Origin: Beijerinckiaceae bacterium
Lineage (GTDB): Bacteria; Pseudomonadota; Alphaproteobacteria; Rhizobiales; Beijerinckiaceae
Assembly (NCBI GenBank): GCA_019745195.1
Contig: JAIETL010000021.1
Location: 42,204 to 106,203 of the forward strand
Reading direction: 5' to 3'
DNA length: 64,000 bases
The notes beneath the pieces were generated by a model. It ran no database searches. It worked only from the letters and a program-made list of their open reading frames with translations, and was not told the DNA's origin. Shown piece after piece: positions 57,190 through 64,000 of this stretch. Positions within the stretch are counted from its first letter, which is position 1; the number at the start of each line of letters is the position of its first letter. The position numbers were made by a program, and so were the translations under genes.

Positions 57190-57474
57190 ATGAAACCGAT
57201 CGCCCTCTCGACCCTGCTCCTGCTCGCCGCCGTGCCGGCGCTGGCGCAGCCGCGTCCCTCGACGCCAGACCGCCTCTGCATCGCCAACCGCCAAAGCGTC
57301 GCGGCCAGCGGCGCGATCGTGCTGGGAACGGGCGGCCATACCTATGACCGCTTCGTGCGCGACCGGAGTTTTTGCGAACATGGCGACTATCTCGAGCCAG
57401 CCTTCGTCCCGAGCCGCGACACGGCGCAATGCTTCGTGGGTTACCGCTGCAAGGTCGATCTGCCCTGGGACTGA
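57190..57474 (+). CDS. Small secreted protein of unknown function
   Basis: A 94-residue protein with a clear signal peptide 'MKPIALSTLLLLAAVPALA', cleaved near residue 19. The mature part has four cysteines ('LCIAN', 'SFCEHG', 'QCFVGYRCKVD'), suggesting two disulfide bonds in the periplasm. GGAG precedes the ATG. A short dyad CAGCAT-CTCGAA-ATGCTG follows the stop at 57480-57497. No family was recognised. Confidence 0.7.
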   Translation: MKPIALSTLLLLAAVPALAQPRPSTPDRLCIANRQSVAASGAIVLGTGGHTYDRFVRDRSFCEHGDYLEPAFVPSRDTAQCFVGYRCKVDLPWD

Positions 57475-57541
57475 GCCAGCATCTCGAAATGCTGACGCAA
57501 TTGCGGTCTCTCCTGCTGACAGGATGCCGAAAGGACTGGCC

Positions 57542-57793
57542 ATGAAGACCGGATTGTTTCTCGCTCTCGGGCTGGCGGCGCTGGCCGGCGGCTGCATCAC
57601 GCTGGAGGAGCGCCGCGCGCTCGACGCCGAACAGTGCCGGGGCTACGGCTTCCGCGCCGGCACCGACGCCTTCGCGCAATGCATGCAGGAGATCGACCTC
57701 GACCGCGCCGCCAGCCGCCGGGCTTTCGCCTATCGCGACTTCGGCGGCCCCTATGGCGGCATCGGATTCGGCTACGGATTTGGCCGCTGGTAA
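57542..57793 (+). CDS. Small lipoprotein of unknown function
   Basis: An 83-residue protein with a lipobox 'LAALAGGC' (Cys at residue 18), so it is probably lipid-anchored. The mature part contains 'CRGYGFRAGTDAFAQCMQ', a pattern seen in small alphaproteobacterial lipoproteins, and a Gly/Tyr/Phe-rich tail. ATG at 57542 was chosen because it opens the signal; ATG at 57524 would add six residues. It follows the previous secreted protein by 67 bases. Confidence 0.7.
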   Translation: MKTGLFLALGLAALAGGCITLEERRALDAEQCRGYGFRAGTDAFAQCMQEIDLDRAASRRAFAYRDFGGPYGGIGFGYGFGRW

Positions 57794-57860
57794 GCCCCCG
57801 TCACGGCAATGCGACTTGCCTGTGAGCGCGTTGCCTGACTGGCTGGCGGCAGGAGTACCG

Positions 57861-58688
57861 ATGTCCACCAGCTTTCCCCAACCAAGCCGACGCGCCGCCG
57901 GCTTCGGCCTCGCGGCGCTGATCGGCCTGCGCCTGCAGCCCGCCATGGCCGCCGGGCTGGCCGAGCGCTTCTCCCCGAGCGGGACCGACAACCCGCCCGA
58001 TCATTCCGCCTGGACGAAGCTGCTGGCGCGCTTTCTCAAACCGCGTCCGGACGGCGTCATGGGCGTCGCCTATGGGCGCTGGAAGGCCGAGGGGCGCGAG
58101 CCGCTGGCGGCCTACCTCGCCATGCTGTCCGGCGTCACGGTCACGCGCCTCTCGCGGCGCGACCAGTTCGCCTTCTGGGCCAATCTCTACAATGCCCGCA
58201 CGATCGCGCTGGTGCTCGAACGCTATCCGCTCGCCTCGATCCGCGAGATCAATCTCGGCGGCTCGCTCTTCGGCTCCGGGCCATGGCGGGCCAAGCTCGT
58301 CAAGGTCGAGGGCGTCGATCTCTCGCTCGACGACATCGAGCATGAAATCCTGCGCAAGCTCTGGCGCGATCCGCGCGTGCATTACGCCGTCAACTGCGCC
58401 TCGATCGGCTGCCCCGATCTGCCGCGCGAAGCGTTCACGGGCGCTGCGCTGGAGACCATGCTGGAGCGCGGCGCGCGCGCCTATGTCAACCATCCGCGGG
58501 GTGTGAGCGTGGCGGGAGACGCTGTCACCGCCTCGCGGATCTATTCGTGGTTCGCGGCCGATTTCGGCGATCAGGCGGCGCTACTGGCGCATTGGCGGCG
58601 CTACGCCGCCGGGCCGCAGGCGCAGGCTTTGGCGCAGGCGAGCCGGATCGCTGGCTACGATTACGACTGGCGGCTCAATACGGTCTGA
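57861..58688 (+). CDS. DUF547 domain protein, exported
   Basis: A 275-residue protein with an N-terminal signal containing 'RRAAGFGLAALIGL' and an Ala-rich end near residue 31, possibly a Tat signal. The DUF547 core is seen as 'RDQFAFWANLYNARTIALVL' near residue 102, 'DDIEHEILRKLWRDPRVHYA' and 'VNCASIGCPDLPREAFTG' near residue 180. The conserved Cys and His residues suggest a papain-like or metal site, but activity is unproven. It starts 67 bases after the lipoprotein gene. Confidence 0.83.
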   Translation: MSTSFPQPSRRAAGFGLAALIGLRLQPAMAAGLAERFSPSGTDNPPDHSAWTKLLARFLKPRPDGVMGVAYGRWKAEGREPLAAYLAMLSGVTVTRLSRRDQFAFWANLYNARTIALVLERYPLASIREINLGGSLFGSGPWRAKLVKVEGVDLSLDDIEHEILRKLWRDPRVHYAVNCASIGCPDLPREAFTGAALETMLERGARAYVNHPRGVSVAGDAVTASRIYSWFAADFGDQAALLAHWRRYAAGPQAQALAQASRIAGYDYDWRLNTV

Positions 58689-58724
58689 GTCGTTGGTCCG
58701 GAATCGGACTTGCCCGCACCTAAC

Positions 58725-58806
58725 CGTCTTTGCGAGCGCAGCGAAGCAATCCAGAGCCGCGTGCTCTACGTCTCCCTGGGTTGCTTCGCTGCGCTCGCAA
58801 AGACGA
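58725..58806. repeat. Palindromic intergenic element (type B)
   Basis: CGTCTTTGCGAGCGCAGCGA...AGCAATCCAG is mirrored by GGTTGCTTCGCTGCGCTCGC...AAAGACG. It lies between the convergent DUF547 and MarR genes. It is the third member of the family found inside cobN (20676-20752). Confidence 0.87.
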
Positions 58807-58840
58807 GACGCTCCAAAGCTGCCAGCCTGAGACTTCACCT

Positions 58841-59347
58841 CTAGCCCGGCCGGAACTCCTTCAGCTCCGGCAATCTTGCATGGAGCCGTCGCAGATAGCC
58901 GGTCAGTTGCGCCCGCTCCTCCTCTGAGAAGCCGGCGAGCATGAGCTGTTCGCGCGCGGTGGCCAGCGCGATCAGCCGGTCATGCAGGGCGTAGCCGCTT
59001 TGCGTCAGCTCCAGCACCTGCCGGCGGGCGTCGCGGGCATCGGGGCTTTCCGCGACGTGGCCTGCCGCGACCAGCGCCGCGACGGAGCGGCTGACCGCGC
59101 CCTTGTCGAGCCCGATCACCTCGCAGATGCGCTGCGCCGCGATGGCGGGCTCGATCGCGAGCTGCGAGATGACGCGCCATTCGGTGACGCCGACGCCGAA
59201 CCGGTCGAGATAGAGCCGCGAGGAGGAACGCGACCAGGCGTTCGAAATCGCGGTGAGGAAATAGGGCACATAGCCCTGCAGATCGAGAACGTCGCGAACG
59301 GCCCCGTCATCGTCCCGGCCCGCCCTGTGGCGCATTGTCGAGGGCAT
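58841..59347 (-). CDS. MarR family transcriptional regulator
   Basis: A 168-residue winged-helix regulator. The recognition region is 'QRICEVIGLDKGAVSRSVAA' near residue 70, followed by the wing 'SPDARDARRQVLELTQSG' near residue 100. ATG at 59347 gives a normal-length protein; ATG at 59374 is possible. No divergent target gene lies directly opposite, since nth is on the same strand upstream. Confidence 0.87.
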   Translation of the reverse strand: MPSTMRHRAGRDDDGAVRDVLDLQGYVPYFLTAISNAWSRSSSRLYLDRFGVGVTEWRVISQLAIEPAIAAQRICEVIGLDKGAVSRSVAALVAAGHVAESPDARDARRQVLELTQSGYALHDRLIALATAREQLMLAGFSEEERAQLTGYLRRLHARLPELKEFRPG

Positions 59348-59440
59348 GGCGTCTCCTTCATCGCGGACGCCCATCTTCCATGCGCGGCCGCGCCGGGCAA
59401 GGCTTTGACGAAACAAGGCTTGACGAGGCGAGGTTGGCGC

Positions 59441-60154
59441 TCAGGCGATGCGCTTCTCGGCAGAGTCGCAGAGATCGACCAGCAGGCAGGCCGGGCACAT
59501 CGGGCGCAGCGCCTTGCAGGTGTAGCGGCCATGCAGGATCAGCCAGTGATGGGCGTGGCGGCCGAACTCGTGGGGCACGGCCGCCTCCAGACCCAGCTCG
59601 ACCTGGAGCACGTTCCGGCCCGGCGCCAGGCGCAGCCGGTTGGCGACGCGGAAGACATGGGTGTCGACCGCGTGGGTGATTTCGCCGAAGGCCATGTTGA
59701 GCACGACATTGGCCGTCTTGCGGCCGACGCCGGGCAGGCTTTCCAGCTCGGCGCGCGTCGTCGGAACCTGCCCGCCGAACTCCGCGATCAGCTTCTCGCA
59801 GAGCGCGATCACGTTCTTCGCCTTGGTGCGGAACAGGCCGATGGTCTTGACCAGCTCGCGGACCCTGTCCTCGCCGAGCGCCAGCATCGCGTCCGGCGTA
59901 TCGGCCAGCGCGAACAGCTTTCGCGTCGCCTTGTTGACGCCGGCGTCGGTGGCCTGCGCCGAGAGCACCACCGCGACCAGCAGCGTGAACGGATTGACGT
60001 GTTCGAGTTCGCCCTTCGGCTCGGGATTGGCGGCCTCGAAGCGCAGGAAGATCTCGCGGATTTCGGCGGCCTTGCGCGGGCGCGCCTTGCCGGGCTTCCG
60101 GACTGTCGGCAAGGTTCCGGCGGCGCGGCGTCTTGGCCTGTTCTCTTGCGTCAT
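59441..60154 (-). CDS. nth: Endonuclease III
   Basis: A 237-residue DNA glycosylase/AP lyase that removes oxidised pyrimidines. The helix-hairpin-helix with catalytic Lys is 'LESLPGVGRKTANVVLN' near residue 140, with catalytic Asp in 'HAVDTHVFRV'. The [4Fe-4S] cluster is C-x6-C-x2-C-x5-C in 'CKALRPMCPACLLVDLC' near the end. A basic N-terminal extension of about 30 residues is common in alphaproteobacteria. It is divergent from DUF2244 by 20 bases. Confidence 0.94.
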   Translation of the reverse strand: MTQENRPRRRAAGTLPTVRKPGKARPRKAAEIREIFLRFEAANPEPKGELEHVNPFTLLVAVVLSAQATDAGVNKATRKLFALADTPDAMLALGEDRVRELVKTIGLFRTKAKNVIALCEKLIAEFGGQVPTTRAELESLPGVGRKTANVVLNMAFGEITHAVDTHVFRVANRLRLAPGRNVLQVELGLEAAVPHEFGRHAHHWLILHGRYTCKALRPMCPACLLVDLCDSAEKRIA

Positions 60155-60174
60155 CGCGGCGTTATAGTGCCGCC

Positions 60175-60720
60175 ATGAGCTCCGGCAAGACAGATTTGGG
60201 CATGTCCGCACCCGGCGTCGGCGACGCCGCCATTGCGGAGCGCCCCGTCTTCGACGCGACGATCACGCCGCATCGCTCGCTCGGACAAAAGGGCTTCCAG
60301 ACCGTGATGACGCTGGTCTGCCTGATCAGCGTGGCGGCCTCGATCCCATTCATGGTGCTGGGCGCCTGGCCGGTGGCGGGCTTCTTCGGCCTCGACGCGA
60401 TCGCGTTGTTCATCGCCTTCCATGTGAATTTCCGCCACGCCCACGCCTTCGAGCGGATCGTCGTCAGCCCGCTCGAGGTGCTGCTTAAGAAGGTCTCGCA
60501 TCAGGGCCGCGAGGCGATCTGGCGCTTCAACCCGGCCTGGACGAAGCTGGAGCGCCAGACCGATGAGGATTACGGGCTTTTGCACCTCGCGCTGGTCTCG
60601 CGCGGGCAGAGCGTTCCGGTCGCGGCGGCCCTGTCGCCCGGCGAGCGCGAGGGCTTTGCCGACGCGCTGGCGACGGCGCTGGCGAGCGCGAGGCGCGGTG
60701 GGGATGTCGGGGCCGCGTAG
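60175..60720 (+). CDS. DUF2244 family membrane protein
   Basis: A 181-residue inner-membrane protein. 'ATITPHRSLGQKGFQTVM' near residue 28 is the DUF2244 signature, followed by two hydrophobic helices at about residues 42-62 and 66-85. A soluble beta-rich C-terminal part contains 'ERIVVSPLEVLL'. Members often lie near cytochrome oxidase or nth genes; no function is proven. ATG at 60175 was chosen. Confidence 0.82.
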   Translation: MSSGKTDLGMSAPGVGDAAIAERPVFDATITPHRSLGQKGFQTVMTLVCLISVAASIPFMVLGAWPVAGFFGLDAIALFIAFHVNFRHAHAFERIVVSPLEVLLKKVSHQGREAIWRFNPAWTKLERQTDEDYGLLHLALVSRGQSVPVAAALSPGEREGFADALATALASARRGGDVGAA

Positions 60721-60821
60721 GACGCACCTCCCGTGCCAGTCCTCCCAGCTTTCGGGTGGAGACCGCTTGCGGCCAAGCCTAGTCTCGCATCATCACAGTC
60801 CATCCGAGGTGCGATAGCCCC

Positions 60822-61823
60822 ATGACCGCTGCCATCCAGACACTCAAAGCGATGACGCCGACCCGCTTTTCCAACGCCGTGCTGGCGCGCGCCGTCGAGG
60901 CGATGCCGCGCGAGGCCGATTTCCCCTCCGCCGCGCCGGGCTCGGATTACGACACGGTGCGGCGCGTACTCGTCTACATCACCGAGAACTGGCGCGAACA
61001 GCCCTCGATCGAGGCGATCGCGGAGGCTGCCGGCGCGACGCCGACCGATGTCCACCATCTCTTCCGGCGCTGGTGCGGGTTGACGCCGAAAGCCTTTTTG
61101 CAGGCGATCACGCTCGACCATGCCAAGGGCCTGCTCGGCGCGTCCGCCAGCGTGCTCGACGCCAGCCTCGAGGTCGGGTTGTCCGGGCCGGGCCGGCTGC
61201 ACGACCTCTTCGTCACCCATGAGGCGATGTCGCCGGGCGAATGGAAGGCCGGCGGCGAGGGGCTGGCGCTCTCCTACGGCTTCCATGCCTCACCCTTCGG
61301 GGAAGCGCTGATCGTGACCACGCCGCGCGGGCTCGCCGGGCTCGGCTGGGTCTCCTCCAGCGTCGATGGCGGCAAGGTCGTCGGCGGAAGGCCTGAGGCG
61401 CTGGCCGACATGATGCGGCGCTGGCCCCATGCCGACTACCGCTTCGATCCTCAGTCGACCGCGCCTTACGCCGCGCGCATCTTCGACCCCCACGCGTGGC
61501 AAGCCGAAACGCCTTTGCGCGTCGTGCTGATCGGTACGGATTTCGAGGTCCGGGTCTGGGAGACGCTGCTGAAAATCCCCGTCGGTCGCGCCACGACCTA
61601 TGGTGCTGTCGCGAACCGCATCGGCAAGCCGACCGCCTCGCGCGCGGTCGGCATGGCCGTCGGCAAGAATCCGATCTCCTTCGTCGTGCCCTGCCACCGC
61701 GTCATCGGCAAATCGGGCGCGCTGACCGGCTACCACTGGGGACTGACGCGCAAGCGCGCCATTCTCGGCTGGGAAGCCGGCCAGACGGCCGGCCTCCAGC
61801 CAAGCGGCTCGGCCGCCGCGTGA
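60822..61823 (+). CDS. AraC-type HTH fused to methylated-DNA-protein cysteine methyltransferase (Ada-like)
   Basis: A 333-residue two-domain protein. The N-terminal half is an AraC-type DNA-binding domain ('YITENWREQPSIEAIAEAAG', 'DVHHLFRRWCGLTPKAFLQA' near residues 45-90). The C-terminal half is the O6-alkylguanine methyltransferase with acceptor Cys in 'VPCHRVIGKSG' near residue 291 and 'GRATTYGAVANRIGKPTASR'. The zinc-binding phosphotriester-repair domain at the N-terminus of classical Ada is absent, so any regulatory response must work differently. The stop directly abuts the next gene's stop on the other strand. Confidence 0.9.
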   Translation: MTAAIQTLKAMTPTRFSNAVLARAVEAMPREADFPSAAPGSDYDTVRRVLVYITENWREQPSIEAIAEAAGATPTDVHHLFRRWCGLTPKAFLQAITLDHAKGLLGASASVLDASLEVGLSGPGRLHDLFVTHEAMSPGEWKAGGEGLALSYGFHASPFGEALIVTTPRGLAGLGWVSSSVDGGKVVGGRPEALADMMRRWPHADYRFDPQSTAPYAARIFDPHAWQAETPLRVVLIGTDFEVRVWETLLKIPVGRATTYGAVANRIGKPTASRAVGMAVGKNPISFVVPCHRVIGKSGALTGYHWGLTRKRAILGWEAGQTAGLQPSGSAAA

Positions 61824-63422
61824 TCAGACCCGGCGCAGACCCCAGGGATAGGGCGCCGAGCCCGGCAGCATGCCGCTCAAGCTCTTGCGCCAGGCGGTGC
61901 GGATGACGAACTGGCCGAGCGGCACGGTCGCGACCTCCTCCAGCGCCAGCCGCGCCAGCGCGACGGCCGCCGTCTTGCGGGCGGGCTCGTCGGCTGCATG
62001 GAGCCAGGCTTCGGCCAGCTCCTCGGCTTTGGCATTGTCCCACCAGCCGAACCAGCCTTTGGCGCCCTGCCCGCGCACCAGGAGCGAGAGCGCCGGATTG
62101 CTCCAGCCCGTGGCCGGGCCGGTGGTGTGGAAGATGCTCCAGCCGCCCTTCTCGACGCTTTCGCGGTTTCCGCGCCTTTGCACCACGGTGCCCCAGTCGC
62201 TATCGGCCATCTGGACGTTCATGCCAAGCTTCTGGAGCAGTTCGCCGGTGACCTGTCCGAGCGGGCCGATATCGGGAAAGTCGGTCGGATTGATGATGAC
62301 CACCTTCTCGCCGGCATAGCCCGAGGCCGCCAGCGCCGCCTTCGCCCTGTCCAGGCTCTGGGGCATCAGGTCGTCCTGCTCCCCGGTGTAGTAGGTGGTT
62401 CCGCGCGGCCAGAGGCTGCGGCAGGTCTGCCAGAGCGAGGTGTCGTCGCCCTGGGTGGCGCGCATATAGTCCTCCTGCTTCACCGCCATGCGGACGGCTG
62501 CGCGCACCTTCGGGTTGTTGAAGGGCGGATGCAGGTGGTTCAGCCGCATGATCGCGATACGGCCGGACGCGTCCGTGGCCTCGCGGACGATGTCGGGGCT
62601 TCTCGCCAGCATCGGGTGGAGATCGGCGAGCGGGCGCTCCCACCAGTCCACCTCGCCCTTGATCAGAGCGGCGGCCGCCGTCGCCGGATCGGGCAGGATC
62701 TGCCACTCGATTCGGTCGAAATTCGCGACCTTGCCGCCGGCGTTGCGGCTGGGCGGCTCGCCGCGTGGCCTGTAGCCGGCGAATTTTTCATAGACCGCCT
62801 TGCTGCCGGAGACGTATTCGCCGGCGATGAAGCGATAGGGGCCCGACCCGGTGATCTCGGTGACCTGCTTGTTGGCGTCGGTCACGGCAAGCCGCTCGGG
62901 CATGATGAAGGGCGGGGTATCGACCTTGGCGAGCACGTCGAGCAGGGTCGGAAAGGCGCGGCTCAGCCTGATCTCGAATGTCGCGTCGTCGATCGCCACG
63001 ATATCGGTCGTGACCTTGCCGAGAAGCTGGCCATAGCTGTCGCGCTGGCACCAGCGCTTCAGGCTCGCGGCGCAATCGGCGGCGCGCACGGCCGCCCCGT
63101 CATGGAAGAGGAGGCCTTCGCGCAGCTTGATCCGCCAGAGCTTGCCGTCCTCCAGAATCTCATGTCCGGACGCCATCTGAGGCTGCGGCTTGAACGCCAT
63201 GTCCATGCCATAGAGCGTGTCGTAAACATAATAGCCGTGATTGTTGGTCACGGTCGCCGTCGTCCAGATCGGGTCGAGCGCGCTGAGATTGGCCTGCGGG
63301 ACGAACTTCAGGACGCTGCGCTGCGTCTGGGCATGAGCCGGGAAGAATTGGGCCGGCAAGGACAGCGATGGGCCGGCCAAGCTCGCGCTGGCGACGCCTG
63401 CCAGAAATCTGCGGCGCTTCAT
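61824..63422 (-). CDS. Peptide/nickel-type ABC transporter substrate-binding protein (SBP_bac_5)
   Basis: A 532-residue periplasmic binding protein of the DppA/OppA family. The N-terminal 'MKRRRFLAGVASASLAGPSL' resembles a twin-arginine signal. Family features are 'DPIWTTATVTNNHGYYVYDT', 'LREGLLFHDGAAVRAADCAA' near residue 100 and 'MRLNHLHPPFNNPKVRAAVR' near residue 295. No matching permease or ATPase genes are seen in the window, so it is an orphan here. It diverges from a probable TonB-dependent receptor gene. Confidence 0.87.
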   Translation of the reverse strand: MKRRRFLAGVASASLAGPSLSLPAQFFPAHAQTQRSVLKFVPQANLSALDPIWTTATVTNNHGYYVYDTLYGMDMAFKPQPQMASGHEILEDGKLWRIKLREGLLFHDGAAVRAADCAASLKRWCQRDSYGQLLGKVTTDIVAIDDATFEIRLSRAFPTLLDVLAKVDTPPFIMPERLAVTDANKQVTEITGSGPYRFIAGEYVSGSKAVYEKFAGYRPRGEPPSRNAGGKVANFDRIEWQILPDPATAAAALIKGEVDWWERPLADLHPMLARSPDIVREATDASGRIAIMRLNHLHPPFNNPKVRAAVRMAVKQEDYMRATQGDDTSLWQTCRSLWPRGTTYYTGEQDDLMPQSLDRAKAALAASGYAGEKVVIINPTDFPDIGPLGQVTGELLQKLGMNVQMADSDWGTVVQRRGNRESVEKGGWSIFHTTGPATGWSNPALSLLVRGQGAKGWFGWWDNAKAEELAEAWLHAADEPARKTAAVALARLALEEVATVPLGQFVIRTAWRKSLSGMLPGSAPYPWGLRRV

Positions 63423-63761
63423 CTGATCTCTCCCCCGATCGAACCGGGCGCGCTGCCCGGCAGGCCGATCAAAGCCGAGATCGCGGCGCTTGTCTGCATG
63501 GCATTGCCCGCCGGACGAAACGCTGCCGCAACGTCACGGTCAGCAGACGGCCCGCTCCAGTTTTGAATTCATCTAAGTTACTGAAATGAATGCGGAATTG
63601 TCATGCGTGTGTTGCATGGATGCAATTGACGTAACCCGGCGCCCTTGTCACAGAAGCGGGGTCCACGACAGGCAGCCACACCATCCCAGCCACCCAGATC
63701 GTCGGATCAATCCGTTTCCACTGGGCGCGCAGGCCACGCAAAGGGCCTGCCGGGGGCTGTC
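63423..63761. promoter_or_regulatory. Divergent promoter region, binding protein / TonB-receptor gene
   Basis: The 339-base region has an AT-rich core (63560-63605, beginning TTTTGAATTCATCTAAG). It contains a perfect dyad TTGCAT-GG-ATGCAA at 63612-63625. It must hold promoters of both divergent genes. No riboswitch or Fur box with good agreement was recognised. Confidence 0.5.
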
Positions 63762-64000
63762 ATGAGCACATCGAAGATTCCGTTTTCCCTGCGCGGCGCA
63801 GGGGCTGCCGCGCCGCAGCCGCAGATCGCCGCTCAGAACGGCCAGAGCCAGACGCTCGGCGTTCTGGCGGCAGCCTGCATCGCGACGGCTGCGCCCTATG
63901 CCGGCGCACAGGCGCAGACGGCCCCGGGCCAGTTGCCGGCGTTGAATGTCGAGGCTCCCGCCGAGGTGCGGCGCGCCCAGCCGGCCCGCGCACGGCCGAG
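63762..64000 (+). CDS. Probable TonB-dependent (siderophore) receptor, 3' partial
   Basis: Only the first 79 codons are in the window. After 'MSTSKIPFSLRGAGAAA' there is a hydrophobic signal region (LGVLAAACIATAAPYAGAQA). The mature start 'LPALNVEAPAEVRR' resembles the segment just before the plug domain of TonB-dependent receptors of alphaproteobacteria. The plug and barrel are outside the window, so the call is tentative. Its neighbour is an orphan binding protein on the other strand. Confidence 0.55.
   Translation, partial: MSTSKIPFSLRGAGAAAPQPQIAAQNGQSQTLGVLAAACIATAAPYAGAQAQTAPGQLPALNVEAPAEVRRAQPARARP

Overview
The window is GC-rich, densely coded DNA with frequent 1-4 base gene overlaps and GTG starts. 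Gene content (oxygen-dependent cobalamin pathway with BluB, LivFGHMK-type transporters, isoquinoline-oxidoreductase-like enzymes, many short intergenic palindromic elements) points to an alphaproteobacterium of the Hyphomicrobiales (Rhizobiales), plausibly near Bosea or Methylobacterium. That placement is inference from gene content only. No rRNA, tRNA, CRISPR array, prophage or insertion sequence was recognised.

Layout. (a) 2-8002 (+): a nucleoside uptake and salvage operon, with a BMP-family ABC ATPase (5' end off the window), two permeases, cytidine deaminase, purine nucleoside phosphorylase, deoxyribose-phosphate aldolase, thymidine phosphorylase and a 2-hydroxyacid dehydrogenase. (b) 8234-9592 (+): a secreted phytase-like esterase; then 9813-13123 (-): a xylFHG xylose ABC transporter whose ATPase has a single domain. 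(c) 13374-15562 (+): a hydantoinase/dihydropyrimidinase and an Asp/Glu-hydantoin racemase. (d) 15563-32697: a large cobalamin locus. cobO-cobU run leftwards. A cobalamin riboswitch at about 16878-17035 heads hupE, a DUF1636 gene, cobW, cobN, cobG, cobH, cobI, cobJ, (cobK reversed), cobL, cobE, cobM, (cbiD reversed), cobB, bluB. Together these carry precorrin-2 to adenosylated, diamidated cobyrinate and supply the lower ligand. cobF is absent and cbiD is present. (e) 32704-33225: an AT-richer gene with a GIY-YIG-like domain, then a 3-oxoacid CoA-transferase pair. (f) 34763-38863: a molybdenum hydroxylase (IorA/IorB-like) with a dihaem cytochrome c and a divergent TetR regulator. (g) 38867-40528: a secreted caspase-like protein. 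(h) 40963-45815: a complete branched-chain/aromatic acid-type ABC transporter. (i) 45812-53487: cytochrome c plus Vgb-like lyase, a DsbA-family isomerase, an isochorismatase-type hydrolase, a TetR regulator divergent from an HpaB/4-hydroxybutyryl-CoA-dehydratase-like flavoprotein, an AidB-like acyl-CoA dehydrogenase and a Crp/Fnr regulator. (j) 53494-64000: mixed housekeeping and accessory genes (LysE exporter, DHA2 MFS pump, dapD, small secreted proteins, DUF547, MarR, nth, DUF2244, an Ada-like methyltransferase, an orphan peptide-type binding protein) and the start of a probable TonB-dependent receptor.

The most unusual feature is a set of short palindromic repeat elements of several families. 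Most lie between genes, often between convergent ones. Three lie inside the open reading frames of cobN (two) and cobG (one) without breaking them, so they are apparently translated as extra peptide segments. Other points worth attention are the hybrid aerobic/anaerobic corrin pathway, the reversed and doubly overlapped cobK, the 4-hydroxybutyryl-CoA-dehydratase-like protein lacking most Fe-S ligands, and two clear palindromic operator candidates beside TetR genes. All assignments come from reading the sequence and from recalled family motifs; no database search was run.
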